Both the position numbers and the translations under genes were made by a program. Below the pieces are notes generated by a model that was not told the DNA's origin, did not search any database, and saw only the letters and a program-made list of their open reading frames with translations. From NCBI GenBank assembly GCA_023423335.1, contig JAFAFU010000065.1, positions 1 through 64,000 on the forward strand: DNA of 64,000 nt, given 5' to 3'. This document shows positions 45,491 through 53,909 of the stretch, piece by piece. How positions within the stretch are numbered: position 1 is the first letter of the stretch; the number at the start of each line of letters is the position of its first letter. This stretch comes from Bacillota bacterium. GTDB lineage: Bacteria > Bacillota > Clostridia > Lachnospirales > Lachnospiraceae.

Positions 45491-46462
45491 CTACTCAAAA
45501 ATATTATCTACATCAACAGATGAGTAGCTTAAGGAACAGAAGCCTTCAATAACTGCACCGTTATTGATCTGTACGGATTTTGCCTTTATATTGCCTTTGA
45601 TGATGGCGGTAGAATCAATTACAATCGGGCCGTTGACATCAATTTCTCCTTTAACAGCTCCGGCAATTACGCCGGAGGTTGCAACAATATCACCAATAAT
45701 TACGGTTCCCAGCCCAACCTTGACACTTCCTTCACTGTTAATACCGCCCTCCATACGTTCGGTATTGACATATACCTCTGCCGCAGTGGAATTACCATTA
45801 ACCTTACCGGTAATGGAAAGCTTTCCGAGACATTCGATATCACCGGTAATCGTGCCCATAATGTCGAGAGACCCCTCCGATGAGATGCTCCCGTTTATCG
45901 TTGTTCCCTTGGAAATCACCGTTACTTCATCATCATTAGCTACTGCTGCAGCTCTAAGCTTCGGTACAGCCTTCTCATTGCTTTCATCCGTCTGTTCTAA
46001 TTCTTCTTCCGCATTTAAAACATCCAGCAACTCTAAATCGATATTCTCATCCATGTCCTCGCCCTCTTCCTCAATAATTTCTAATGATATATTATCCTTT
46101 AAATCCTCTGTATCCTCCATGGAAAGCTCCTCCGATACATCCCCCTCCGGATCAGCTTCCAAAGAAAGACCTTCCTCTCCCTCAGAATATGCCTCTTCCC
46201 AGGAATTTTCTGATTCTACGGAATTATATAGTTTCTCCGGATTTGTAAATTCAGCAGAATCATTTAATTCATTCGTTGCATCACTTGTAAATGTATCAAG
46301 GAGCTCCATCATCTTCTCGTTATCCGATGCCTGGTCGGCATCATTTTGCTCCAAGGTGTTAACCATCTGCTCATCCGTGTCGTCTTCGCCGGAGTGATCA
46401 TCCGGAAGCAATTCGTTCATTGCCCGGGACAAATCCTCCTTAAATTCCTTAAAAAAGCTCAT
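45491..46462 (-). CDS. Bactofilin-like polymer-forming protein with long acidic N-terminus
   Basis: This 323-residue protein has about 185 residues of very acidic, disordered-looking sequence (many Glu, Asp, Ser). A bactofilin domain (about 190-320) of beta-helical repeats follows, for example TTINGSISSEGSLDIMGTITG and KGNIKAKSVQINNGAVIEG. Bactofilins polymerise into filaments that place cell-wall enzymes. Typical ones are 120-200 residues with short tails, so the acidic extension is unusual. It lies 27 bases after a membrane-anchored polysaccharide deacetylase, suggesting a joint cell-wall role. Confidence 0.83.
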   Translation of the reverse strand: MSFFKEFKEDLSRAMNELLPDDHSGEDDTDEQMVNTLEQNDADQASDNEKMMELLDTFTSDATNELNDSAEFTNPEKLYNSVESENSWEEAYSEGEEGLSLEADPEGDVSEELSMEDTEDLKDNISLEIIEEEGEDMDENIDLELLDVLNAEEELEQTDESNEKAVPKLRAAAVANDDEVTVISKGTTINGSISSEGSLDIMGTITGDIECLGKLSITGKVNGNSTAAEVYVNTERMEGGINSEGSVKVGLGTVIIGDIVATSGVIAGAVKGEIDVNGPIVIDSTAIIKGNIKAKSVQINNGAVIEGFCSLSYSSVDVDNIFE

Positions 46463-46489
46463 CAGCGTAATACCTCCCTATGTAGTGGA

Positions 46490-47887
46490 CTATTTAACCT
46501 CATTTGCTTTTATCTGCTGAATAGGTGCAACATCGCCGGTGATCGGTAACACCTCTGCTCCTCCTGAAATCAGAATCTCAAGAAGTTGGGGCAGTGAATC
46601 CATTGTCGTTTGTTTGCCTTGTGAATCATGCATCAATACGATGGATCTCTTCTTTGCAGCAACACCATCCAGGACATTTTTTATAAGCTCGTCTGTAGTG
46701 AATTCTTTACCGGTAGCATCCCCATTATCCACATTCCAATCATAATAGAGAATCGATTTATCGTTCAGATACCGTATGAATTCGTCCATGCCATGAGCAT
46801 TGACCTTATTACCGCTTCCACCGGGGAATCGGTAAATAGTAGGCATGTACCCAGTAGTATCATATAACAATTTCCATAGTTTTGTAAAGTCTTTATCAAA
46901 ATCTTCTAAAGAATTATAAATTTGTTTGTATGCATGGGAGTAAGAATGCATACCAAGAGTATGTCCTTCCTCCACAATTCTTTTATAAAGCCTCTTTGAT
47001 TCCTTGTCCGTCTTCCCGATCACAAAGAAGGTCGCCTTTACATCAAATTCCTTAAGGGTATCAAGAATCTCTTCCGTACAATTGCTGGGTCCGTCATCAA
47101 AGGTCAGATAAACTTTTTTGCCCGCATAGATCCCTGTGCTTGATATCTTGATTGTCCCAGGTTCCGCAGCTTCCTCCTGTTTAATCGGCTGCCCCGCTGC
47201 AGTCCCGTCTTTCTTCGTTATATCGCCCGGTACGATTCCTTCATTCATACCGGCCTCAGAATCAGGTCCGGGCAGCTCGGTACTGACATCAGTAACCGTA
47301 CCTGTATTCTCATCCGCTATACTCCCGTCACTTCCCAGCGGACCATTCCCCACAGTTGTATCCGGGTTGTCCAAGGTCCCGTCCCTGGCAGCATCTGTAT
47401 GAGGAAGCCCTGTGGGTAGCGCTCCCTCAGCGGCTCCCTCCTCCGGGATTGCATCCTGGTTACCTGTGAGACCTGTTTTCTTTTCATCCTGTGATACGGT
47501 GTCCGTTCCATCTGATACTACCTTCGCGGAAGACTCCTGAACGGATATCGGACTGAAAGCCGGTCCGGCTGCGGACTGTATGCCCAGGGGATCGTAAGCC
47601 TTGGTCTTACCCCCTGTCCCCATGATCTGTGCTCCATTGACATATCGGTAATCTCCGCCCTTATTGACGGCCAATTCCAATTCCGTGCCGTCCGCCGTAT
47701 GTATCCCGATTAAGAAGTCCATCTGGTTTTGGAGTCTGCTCACTTTAAATCCCAGGTAAATACATAATACCGTAGGTATCAAAAAAAGCAGGATAACAAT
47801 AACCACGATCATCGTCTTTATCCGGTTGATTCTTCTTCTGTGCCATACTGCATCCCGTTCCATGCTGTTTCTCTCCGTATCATTCAT
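46490..47887 (-). CDS. Membrane-anchored polysaccharide deacetylase (PdaA/NodB-like)
   Basis: This 465-residue protein has a cytosolic N-terminus, one membrane helix (about 25-50) and a long low-complexity linker rich in Gly, Asp, Thr and Pro (about 85-255). The NodB domain (about 258-455) follows. Motifs are YLTFDDGPSN (metal Asp and base), HSYSH (metal His pair), RFPGGSGNK and LMHDS near the C-terminus, so all catalytic motifs are intact. It probably deacetylates peptidoglycan outside the cell. The start ATG at 47887 follows AGGAAG; a TTG six codons upstream is less likely. The bactofilin next to it may position it. Confidence 0.87.
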   Translation of the reverse strand: MNDTERNSMERDAVWHRRRINRIKTMIVVIVILLFLIPTVLCIYLGFKVSRLQNQMDFLIGIHTADGTELELAVNKGGDYRYVNGAQIMGTGGKTKAYDPLGIQSAAGPAFSPISVQESSAKVVSDGTDTVSQDEKKTGLTGNQDAIPEEGAAEGALPTGLPHTDAARDGTLDNPDTTVGNGPLGSDGSIADENTGTVTDVSTELPGPDSEAGMNEGIVPGDITKKDGTAAGQPIKQEEAAEPGTIKISSTGIYAGKKVYLTFDDGPSNCTEEILDTLKEFDVKATFFVIGKTDKESKRLYKRIVEEGHTLGMHSYSHAYKQIYNSLEDFDKDFTKLWKLLYDTTGYMPTIYRFPGGSGNKVNAHGMDEFIRYLNDKSILYYDWNVDNGDATGKEFTTDELIKNVLDGVAAKKRSIVLMHDSQGKQTTMDSLPQLLEILISGGAEVLPITGDVAPIQQIKANEVK

Positions 47888-47933
47888 CTTCTTTTCTTCC
47901 TGCAAGTCCTCACCCCTAGCTTAAACTTTCCAT

Positions 47934-47963
47934 ATTATATTAGCACATTTCGATAAGAATTAA
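47934..47963 (-). promoter_or_regulatory. Possible promoter of the deacetylase-bactofilin unit
   Basis: On the minus strand a perfect TATAAT at 47934-47939 has a weak -35 (TTAATT, 47958-47963) 18 bases upstream. The start codon lies about 47 bases downstream. It may also drive pyrH onward. Confidence 0.4.
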
Positions 47964-47997
47964 CATAGAAATTCATAAAATAACAGAAAAAGACAGT

Positions 47998-48168
47998 TTA
48001 TCCGGTGATAAAAAATCGGTAAACCCTCTCGGTTATTTTCGCTTCCAAGCTGTCCCCATCTACTTCCATATTATTAGGAAGCTCTCCTGCATATACTTGG
48101 TTTATATCGCATAAATCACCCGTCCCCGCATATTTCACCCATGCTTGGCGTAATAAGAAAAAGCCCAT
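47998..48168 (-). pseudogene. Short fragment resembling a phosphopantetheinyl transferase
   Basis: A 56-residue open frame contains RQAWVKYAGTG near its start. This resembles the (W)KEAWxKYxGxG core of Sfp-type transferases with one residue lost, and the upstream frame holds a stop. Nothing before or after matches the rest of such a protein. It is probably a decayed gene piece; the match is short and could be chance. Confidence 0.25.
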
Positions 48169-48289
48169 ACTCCGTCAGGAATACAGGCCCATGCTATTGC
48201 TTTATTTTTCATTTTGGTTTTGTGCACAATGCCAACTTAGAATACTTGTTAAATTCGAGCTGGCTCAGGTTCAATTCCCGTGAAGAAGA

Positions 48290-48514
48290 TCATATGCCGT
48301 TCTCTGAATTATCTGTTTTGGCAAATGCGACATTTTTTTCTTTAAGAGAAATCTTTCCTACTTGATATCCGTATTGCCTTGCTTCTTTTTTATAATTCAA
48401 AAATGAATGATCAATCTCAAACCCAATGATCTTCCGGATTTCTTCAAAAGATAGTTTGATATGTTCATTCCCATTATTATAAAGATATTTCCATAAAGAA
48501 TCATATTTGCTCAT
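48290..48514 (-). CDS. Small DUF7662-like protein
   Basis: This 74-residue protein has the pattern SKYDSLWKYLYNN at the start, LSFEEIRKIIGFEIDHSFL in the middle and YGYQVGKISLKEKNVAF at the end. I recognise this as a common small clostridial and actinobacterial family (DUF7662-like) of unknown function. AAAGGAAG lies about ten bases before the ATG, and a stable hairpin is in its leader. It appears intact although surrounded by gene remnants. Confidence 0.7.
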   Translation of the reverse strand: MSKYDSLWKYLYNNGNEHIKLSFEEIRKIIGFEIDHSFLNYKKEARQYGYQVGKISLKEKNVAFAKTDNSENGI

Positions 48515-48540
48515 TTTCTAACATCTTCCTTTTAAATCAT

Positions 48541-48577
48541 GGCTTGAATATCTCTTTATATTTAAGAGATATAAGCC
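48541..48577 (-). other. Hairpin in the leader of the DUF7662-like gene
   Basis: GGCTT...ATATCTCTT at 48541-48556 pairs with AAGAGATAT...AAGCC at 48564-48577 around a seven-base loop with a small bulge. No T tract on either strand. It sits about 30 bases upstream of the start codon and could be a 5' stabiliser or an operator. Confidence 0.4.
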
Positions 48578-48793
48578 TTACAAATTAAGTTCACCCTTTT
48601 TCGTACAAAAACGTCCCCCCATGGGACACATCACTTGCGTGAGAGGTGTGGGGAGTCCTGTTACTATTATAATATGCCATAGATGGAGAAATGTCAATCT
48701 GCTTCTTATAAATCACCATCTGGTAAAAGCAGATAAGCTCCAATCACATCTGTTCCATCCTCTTTTTGCCGTTCACAAGAACGGCAATGAGAC
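48578..48793. other. Non-coding stretch within the decay zone
   Basis: I see no intact gene in these 216 bases. A partial dyad around 48615-48655 (GGGACACATC with GAGGTGTGGGG) and short ATCTGCTT/AAGCAGAT repeats near 48695-48735 may be leftovers of an insertion-sequence end. Confidence 0.3.
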
Positions 48794-49020
48794 TCATGTC
48801 GGTTTTCTGCATTCAGCTGGCAAGTTTGGTGACCAAGGAAGTAGATTTTCGCAGAAACTCAAATCCTTAACACCCAGATGATGTTTTGGGATTTCCGTAA
48901 GCAGATATTCGAAATAATTATAGAGCTTTAGATTGTTTGCTTTTGCTGATCAAGCAAGGCTATTGTAAAGGCTATAAATAATAGCACTGGATTTGGCTCC
49001 ATTAATTATCTAAAACATTT
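48794..49020 (-). pseudogene. IS66-family transposase C-terminal remnant
   Basis: Reading the minus strand and allowing frame breaks, the translation gives NGAKSSAIIYSL, then AKANNLKLYNYFEYLLTEIP and FCENLLPWSPNLPAECR before a stop at 48794. These are the hallmark C-terminal pieces of IS66 transposases (GAK-SAIIYS, ETAKANNL-PYEYL, LLPWS--LP--C). Stop codons and a frameshift interrupt it near 48945-49010, and the catalytic N-terminal part is missing. It is a dead transposon fragment. Confidence 0.75.
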
Positions 49021-49138
49021 GCTCCTACACATACCTGTTATAGATTTTCATAATCATCCGGAAGACCTTGATGATAGAATACCTCTGCAAAGTGCTAATT
49101 TTTTTCCGTGTATCATATAAAGGCAATCATAAAAAAGT

Positions 49139-49360
49139 TCATTTAAATTGCCAAGGGAATTTGCGGGTCAAAGCAGATAAGGATACTAACGGTGTATACA
49201 TTCCGGTACCTAAATATTTTATCCATGCTTCTTTCCTAACCAAGAAAAGAGCCTTTTTCGGCCTCTTTTTTCTTAATTCTGCAAGCACACGACACTTTAC
49301 TTCGCCACCCTTTAGAATCCGAGCCATTGTTGGATTAGTTTTGGAAACCCCATTTGCCAT
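49139..49360 (-). pseudogene. Fragment with phosphopantetheinyl-transferase-like core
   Basis: A 73-residue open frame contains RKEAWIKYLGTGMYTPL. This aligns well with KKEAYIKYLGKGLSMPL in the intact enzyme encoded just upstream at 49395-50069. The first 40 residues (basic, with KKRPKKALF) do not match that family. It probably represents a decayed partial duplicate or a fusion of gene fragments next to the IS66 remnant. Whether it is translated is unknown. Confidence 0.35.
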
Positions 49361-49394
49361 AGCTGCTTTAAAACACTGCCTTAATGTTTATATT

Positions 49395-50069
49395 CTAATT
49401 AGACCTGAATGGATACATCTCAGAGAACGACATTTCTTCTACTTCCTGTTCGGTTAGGTCAACCATTTCAAACCCTGCCTTTACGTCCCTTCCACATACA
49501 GAGACTATATACTCATCCTTTTGAAGGGTTAATATCTGTACTGCAATATCAAAACTTAAGGTATTAAAGGATGGAAGTGGCATGGACAGTCCCTTCCCAA
49601 GATACTTTATGTATGCTTCCTTCTTTGTCCAAACTTCATAAAACCGCTTATCTGTCTCAGATACTACTGCAGAGATATAATCCCGTTCCTCAGAGGTAAA
49701 AAATCTTCTCTCAATACCATGCTCCGCTCTGCCAATTTTTTCGATATCCACGCCAACCGGAAAATCTGCTATCGCCACTACAACAGCATTTCTTGTATGT
49801 GATATGTTATAATAGAAATCCGTATGCCCTATGAGATATGGTTTCCCAAATTCTTCTCTATCAAAGACCAGCTCCCTAAGATTAATTCCGAATTTTTTAC
49901 AGGCAATCAATCTCACCAGTAATTCGCTATATAAGCTGAGCTTTCGGTCAATTTCAAAATGGAACCTCTTCAGCTGCTCTTGTTTTTCCTTAGAAACCAG
50001 TTTCAGGAGTTCATCGCATGTTTGTTGCCCGGTCTTTTCTGATACAGGAATATAATATAGTATATTCAT
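49395..50069 (-). CDS. sfp: Sfp-type 4'-phosphopantetheinyl transferase
   Basis: This 224-residue enzyme attaches the phosphopantetheine arm of CoA to carrier-protein serines. It has REEFGKPYL near residue 71, YNISHTRN near 87, the metal-binding GVDIE (Asp108) and WTKKEAYIKYLGKG near 147. Broad-specificity Sfp types serve peptide and polyketide carriers. It is the last gene in transcription order of the carrier-dependent cluster, 178 bases after accC. It could activate the free ACP and the carrier domain of the adenylation protein. Confidence 0.9.
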   Translation of the reverse strand: MNILYYIPVSEKTGQQTCDELLKLVSKEKQEQLKRFHFEIDRKLSLYSELLVRLIACKKFGINLRELVFDREEFGKPYLIGHTDFYYNISHTRNAVVVAIADFPVGVDIEKIGRAEHGIERRFFTSEERDYISAVVSETDKRFYEVWTKKEAYIKYLGKGLSMPLPSFNTLSFDIAVQILTLQKDEYIVSVCGRDVKAGFEMVDLTEQEVEEMSFSEMYPFRSN

Positions 50070-50124
50070 AACTTTACACCCAAATATTCATTTCTTACAA
50101 TTTCACTTTCTGATTTCGCATCAT

Positions 50125-50151
50125 ATCATGAACATAAAGCGTGTTCATGAT
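50125..50151. promoter_or_regulatory. 10-bp perfect palindrome before the sfp gene (operator or RNA hairpin)
   Basis: ATCATGAACA and TGTTCATGAT are separated by seven bases, with no T tract. A second hairpin, CATAAGC-AA-GCTTATG, lies at 50173-50188. Both lie in the 178-base gap between accC and sfp. The first looks like a binding site for a dimeric regulator and could control sfp separately. Confidence 0.4.
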
Positions 50152-50247
50152 CTTGTTGCTCCAATCGGAATACATAAGCAAGCTTATGATTCCTCATTCC
50201 GCTTTCATTATATCATATTTTTTAAGAATACACCAGAATGCCAAACA

Positions 50248-51615
50248 TCATACTGCTGTTTCATTCTGATTCTGCTCTATCATATTCTGGACATAATTCG
50301 TTGTATAATTGCCTTGTAAAAAACAGTCATCCTTAATAATCTTGATTAGAAATGGTACATTGGTATGAATCCCTTCCACTTCAATTTCTTTCAGACAATG
50401 AAGTATCTTACAAACAGCTTCCTCCTTCGTGGAACCATAGCAGCATACCTTCGCTAAGAGGGAATCATAGTAAGGTGCTACTTCATCCCCATACTCATAG
50501 CCTGTCTCCACACGAACTCCAAAGCCGCCCGGCAAATGCCATTTTCTTATTTTACCGAAGGAAGGAACAAAATCTTTTTTAAAATATTCTGCTATGATTC
50601 TGCATTGGAGTGCATATCCATGGAAACATATCTCATCCTGCCTGTAGTTCAGCGCTTTTCCCTCCGCTGCCATAATCTGTTCCTTAACAATATCCACTCC
50701 GGTAATCATTTCTGTTATGGTATGCTCAACCTGTAATCTGGTATTCATCTCCATAAAATAATAAGTACCATCCGGCTGCAACAGGTATTCAATCGTTCCC
50801 GGACCGATATACCCAATATATTTACAGATTCTCACAGAGTCCTCACACATCCTTTGTTGAATTTCAAGGCTGACACTCATACTCTGTGCCTCTTCTATCA
50901 GCTTCTGGTGTGCACGCTGTATTGTACATTCCCGATTTCCCAGATGTATCACATTTCCGTATTGATCTCCTAAAATTTGAACCTCTATATGTTTGGCATC
51001 CATAATATATTTTTCTATCAATACAGTGCTTAATCCAAAAGAATTAGCTGTTTCTTTCCTGCATAACTCCAAGGACCGCGGAAGTTCTTCCATCGAATGG
51101 ACAACACGAATTCCTTTTCCTCCGCCGCCGTTTACCGATTTGAGAATAACCGGGAAGCCATGTTCTTCAATATAATGGTAACAGTCATTCACAGAGCTGA
51201 CTTCTGCAAAATCTCCTTCGATTACCTTCACTCCGCATTGCTGTGCAATTCGCTTGGCTTCGATCTTACTCCCCATACTTCTAATAATGGTGCTTCCAGG
51301 ACCAATGCAATCTATTCCGCTATTTTCACAAAGCTCCGCAAAATCCCCATTCTCAGCAAAGAACCCAATTCCCGGATGAATTGCATCCACCTTCATGTGC
51401 TCAGCTGCTGATAAAATATTATAGGAATTAAGATAAGATTCGTTTGCGCCTGTACTACCGATACATATCCGGTAATCAGATAATCTTGTATGGAGTGCTC
51501 CCTCATCTTTGGTTGAATGGACAGCCACCGTCTCTATCCCCAATTCCTTACAGGCACGAATTATCCTTACTGCTATCTCACCGCGATTTGCAATTAATAT
51601 TCTTTTATAATTCAT
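50248..51615 (-). CDS. accC: Acetyl-CoA carboxylase, biotin carboxylase subunit
   Basis: This 455-residue ATP-grasp enzyme carboxylates biotin on AccB. It shows ILIANRGEIAVRIIRACKE at the N-terminus, KSVNGGGGKGIRVV near 158, EMNTRLQVEHTITEMITGVD near 288 and the C-terminal biotin-carboxylase domain with VETGYEYGDEVAPYYDSLLAK. Normal length and intact. It follows accB by ten bases. With AccB and AccDA it gives a complete malonyl-CoA-producing enzyme inside the cluster. Confidence 0.95.
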   Translation of the reverse strand: MNYKRILIANRGEIAVRIIRACKELGIETVAVHSTKDEGALHTRLSDYRICIGSTGANESYLNSYNILSAAEHMKVDAIHPGIGFFAENGDFAELCENSGIDCIGPGSTIIRSMGSKIEAKRIAQQCGVKVIEGDFAEVSSVNDCYHYIEEHGFPVILKSVNGGGGKGIRVVHSMEELPRSLELCRKETANSFGLSTVLIEKYIMDAKHIEVQILGDQYGNVIHLGNRECTIQRAHQKLIEEAQSMSVSLEIQQRMCEDSVRICKYIGYIGPGTIEYLLQPDGTYYFMEMNTRLQVEHTITEMITGVDIVKEQIMAAEGKALNYRQDEICFHGYALQCRIIAEYFKKDFVPSFGKIRKWHLPGGFGVRVETGYEYGDEVAPYYDSLLAKVCCYGSTKEEAVCKILHCLKEIEVEGIHTNVPFLIKIIKDDCFLQGNYTTNYVQNMIEQNQNETAV

Positions 51616-51625
51616 ATCGGTAACC

Positions 51626-52087
51626 TCAATCCTTCGGCATCAAAATCTTTATAATAGGTTGGTTATATTCCACCAGACTAGCTTCTTCCACTAAGATTTC
51701 AGTAACGATACCACTGACGGGAGCTGTAATTTCATTATATAGCTTCATCGCTTCAATTGAGCATACTACATCACCGCTGTTCACAACAATTTCTCCATCG
51801 GATTGCCTCAATATATCCGATAAAGTAATCACTCCTACATATGGTGATTTTATAATATAAATATTTTCATTCGTTGTCGCAGTCCCCGAATCAATATCTA
51901 ATTTTGTGTTTCCTACCGTTTTCGCTGAATATACCTGACCATCATTTAACATCAATGCATTGCCATTCCCTATCATATTACTTGCCTTACTGAAAGTAAT
52001 TTTCCGATTATTATCTACAATTTCGAAATATGTTAAATTTGTACCCTCGAAAAATGTAATTAATTTTCTGATTTCATCTGCCTCCAT
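51626..52087 (-). CDS. accB: Biotin carboxyl carrier protein of acetyl-CoA carboxylase
   Basis: This 153-residue protein has an N-terminal helical region, a middle linker and a C-terminal lipoyl-type biotin domain (about 78-153). The biotinylated Lys114 is in SIEAMKLYNE. It carries the carboxyl group between AccC and AccDA. It lies 20 bases after the AccDA gene. Confidence 0.92.
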   Translation of the reverse strand: MEADEIRKLITFFEGTNLTYFEIVDNNRKITFSKASNMIGNGNALMLNDGQVYSAKTVGNTKLDIDSGTATTNENIYIIKSPYVGVITLSDILRQSDGEIVVNSGDVVCSIEAMKLYNEITAPVSGIVTEILVEEASLVEYNQPIIKILMPKD

Positions 52088-52107
52088 AGTTTTGCACCTT
52101 TCCTTTC

Positions 52108-53829
52108 TTATGAATCAATTACCATGTTCTCACTTCCAGCAGGAATGCCATGGAATTGATGGTCAAACATACGGTATTTATTCCTTCGATTTTCAATAAT
52201 ATCTTCCTCTTTCCAATCATAGTATTTCGCCAGGCTGTTGTGGATTGCTTCTCTGATGTTTCCACAGATCGCCGAAAATGATGTGTTTTCAGGTATAACA
52301 TAGTCCACTAACCCAAAGCTTTTCAGATCCTCTGCAGTCATTTTCAGAGCTTCTGCAACCTTATTCGCTAACTTATTGTCCTTCCATAGAATACTGGCAC
52401 AGCCCTCCGGAGAGATGACTGAAAAAATTGCATTTTCCATCATCAATAATTCATTGGCTACACCAAGTGCTAAAGCTCCTCCGCTTCCGCCTTCACCGAG
52501 TAGGATTGAAATTACAGGAACCTTCAGTTTCGACATCTCATATAGATTCCTGCCAATTGCTTCGGCTTGTCCGTGTTCTTCCGCCGATATTCCCGGATAA
52601 GCTCCAGGTGTATCAATCAAACACAAAATCGGTCTATGAAATTTTTCTGCCTGCTTCATGAGCCTTAAGGATTTTCTATAACCCTCCGGCATTGTCATAC
52701 CATACTGCCGGTATTTCATATCAACTGCATTTGTACCTTTCTGCTGACTTATCACTGTAACCGGTATTCCCTCGAACCAGGCTAAACCACAGACAATGGA
52801 TTTGTCATCACCCAGATTGCGATCCCCATGTAACTCTATGAAGGACTGAAAGATACATGGAATAATATCAAGAGATCGAAAACGTTTCATACTTCTAGCC
52901 AACAGAACTTTCTGCCATACATTATTTTTTTCCGCCGGAGAAAGGTTTTCACCTTCCGCAGAAATATCACGCTTTTCCTCTTCCTTCATCCTCCTCATTT
53001 CAATAAATCTTTCCACTTTAATCAATACTTCTTTTTCCGCCAGCCGTTTTCTTTCTGCCTTATGAAACATTAGGAGTTGTATTATAATGTTTCTCATGTC
53101 CTTCCGTTCCACGATGGCATCCAAATATCCGCAATTCAACAGATATTCCGATGACTGAAAATTGCTTGGCATAGTTTCTTTTATAGTTTGTTCCACGACT
53201 CTTTTCCCGGAAAAACCAATCAATGCTTCCGGTTCAGCGAGGTTAATATCTCCTAACAATGCAAAACTTGCGCTGACTCCTCCCATCGTGGGATTTGTGA
53301 GAAAACTGATAAATAAGCCGCCGTTTTCCTGAAAATCAGACAGTGCGGCCGTTGTTTTGGCCATTTGCATCAGAGAAAAAACCCCTTCCTGCATTCTTGC
53401 CCCGCCGGAAGCCGAGAACAGGATTACCGGTATATTTCTTTCTCCTGCCTTCTCAAATAACCTTGTAATCTTTTCACCGACTGCAATCCCCATACTTCCC
53501 ATCATAAATCTGGAATCCATAATGCCTAGCATAACCTTCACTCCGCCTATCAGGGCAGAGCCGGTAATTACAGCCTCCTTCATATCGGTTTTTGTGACTG
53601 ATGTTTCATACTTATCACGATACCCAGGAAATTGTATCGGATCTGTGAAGGTAAATTCCGAGTCCAATTCTTCAAACGTATTCTCATCAACCAAATAATC
53701 TATTCTCATATCATAGGGCAATGTTTCATAATGATTACAAGCACTGCATATGCAGAAATTCTGTTTGTACTTTTTTATTTCATGGATAAATCCACACTTT
53801 GGGCATTTACAAAACAATTGTTTCTCCAT
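52108..53829 (-). CDS. accDA: Acetyl-CoA carboxylase carboxyltransferase, fused beta-alpha subunits (AccDA)
   Basis: This 573-residue protein combines AccD (about 1-290) and AccA (about 300-573). The AccD half starts with a zinc ribbon (CPKC and CSAC) and has FSASGGARMQEGVFSLMQM near 140. The AccA half has DIIPCIFQSFIELHGDRNLGDD near 320, LIDTPGAYPGISAEEHGQ near 410 and ILLGEGGSGGALALGVAN near 440. Most bacteria encode the two subunits separately; a single beta-alpha polypeptide is less common. It transfers carboxyl from biotin to acetyl-CoA. It heads accDA-accB-accC and follows the adenylation protein by 80 bases. Confidence 0.92.
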   Translation of the reverse strand: MEKQLFCKCPKCGFIHEIKKYKQNFCICSACNHYETLPYDMRIDYLVDENTFEELDSEFTFTDPIQFPGYRDKYETSVTKTDMKEAVITGSALIGGVKVMLGIMDSRFMMGSMGIAVGEKITRLFEKAGERNIPVILFSASGGARMQEGVFSLMQMAKTTAALSDFQENGGLFISFLTNPTMGGVSASFALLGDINLAEPEALIGFSGKRVVEQTIKETMPSNFQSSEYLLNCGYLDAIVERKDMRNIIIQLLMFHKAERKRLAEKEVLIKVERFIEMRRMKEEEKRDISAEGENLSPAEKNNVWQKVLLARSMKRFRSLDIIPCIFQSFIELHGDRNLGDDKSIVCGLAWFEGIPVTVISQQKGTNAVDMKYRQYGMTMPEGYRKSLRLMKQAEKFHRPILCLIDTPGAYPGISAEEHGQAEAIGRNLYEMSKLKVPVISILLGEGGSGGALALGVANELLMMENAIFSVISPEGCASILWKDNKLANKVAEALKMTAEDLKSFGLVDYVIPENTSFSAICGNIREAIHNSLAKYYDWKEEDIIENRRNKYRMFDHQFHGIPAGSENMVIDS

Positions 53830-53909
53830 TTGAATTTACATATCCATGACTACTATGAAATCAGGATTAATTGCCTCCTTTCCGTATTGTTTGTTATTAA
53901 CCAGAATGA

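Noticed and set aside
45564..46397. 277-codon plus-strand open frame opposite the bactofilin gene
   Set aside because: Ser/Pro-rich antisense product of the acidic repeats; no start site and the minus frame has real domains.
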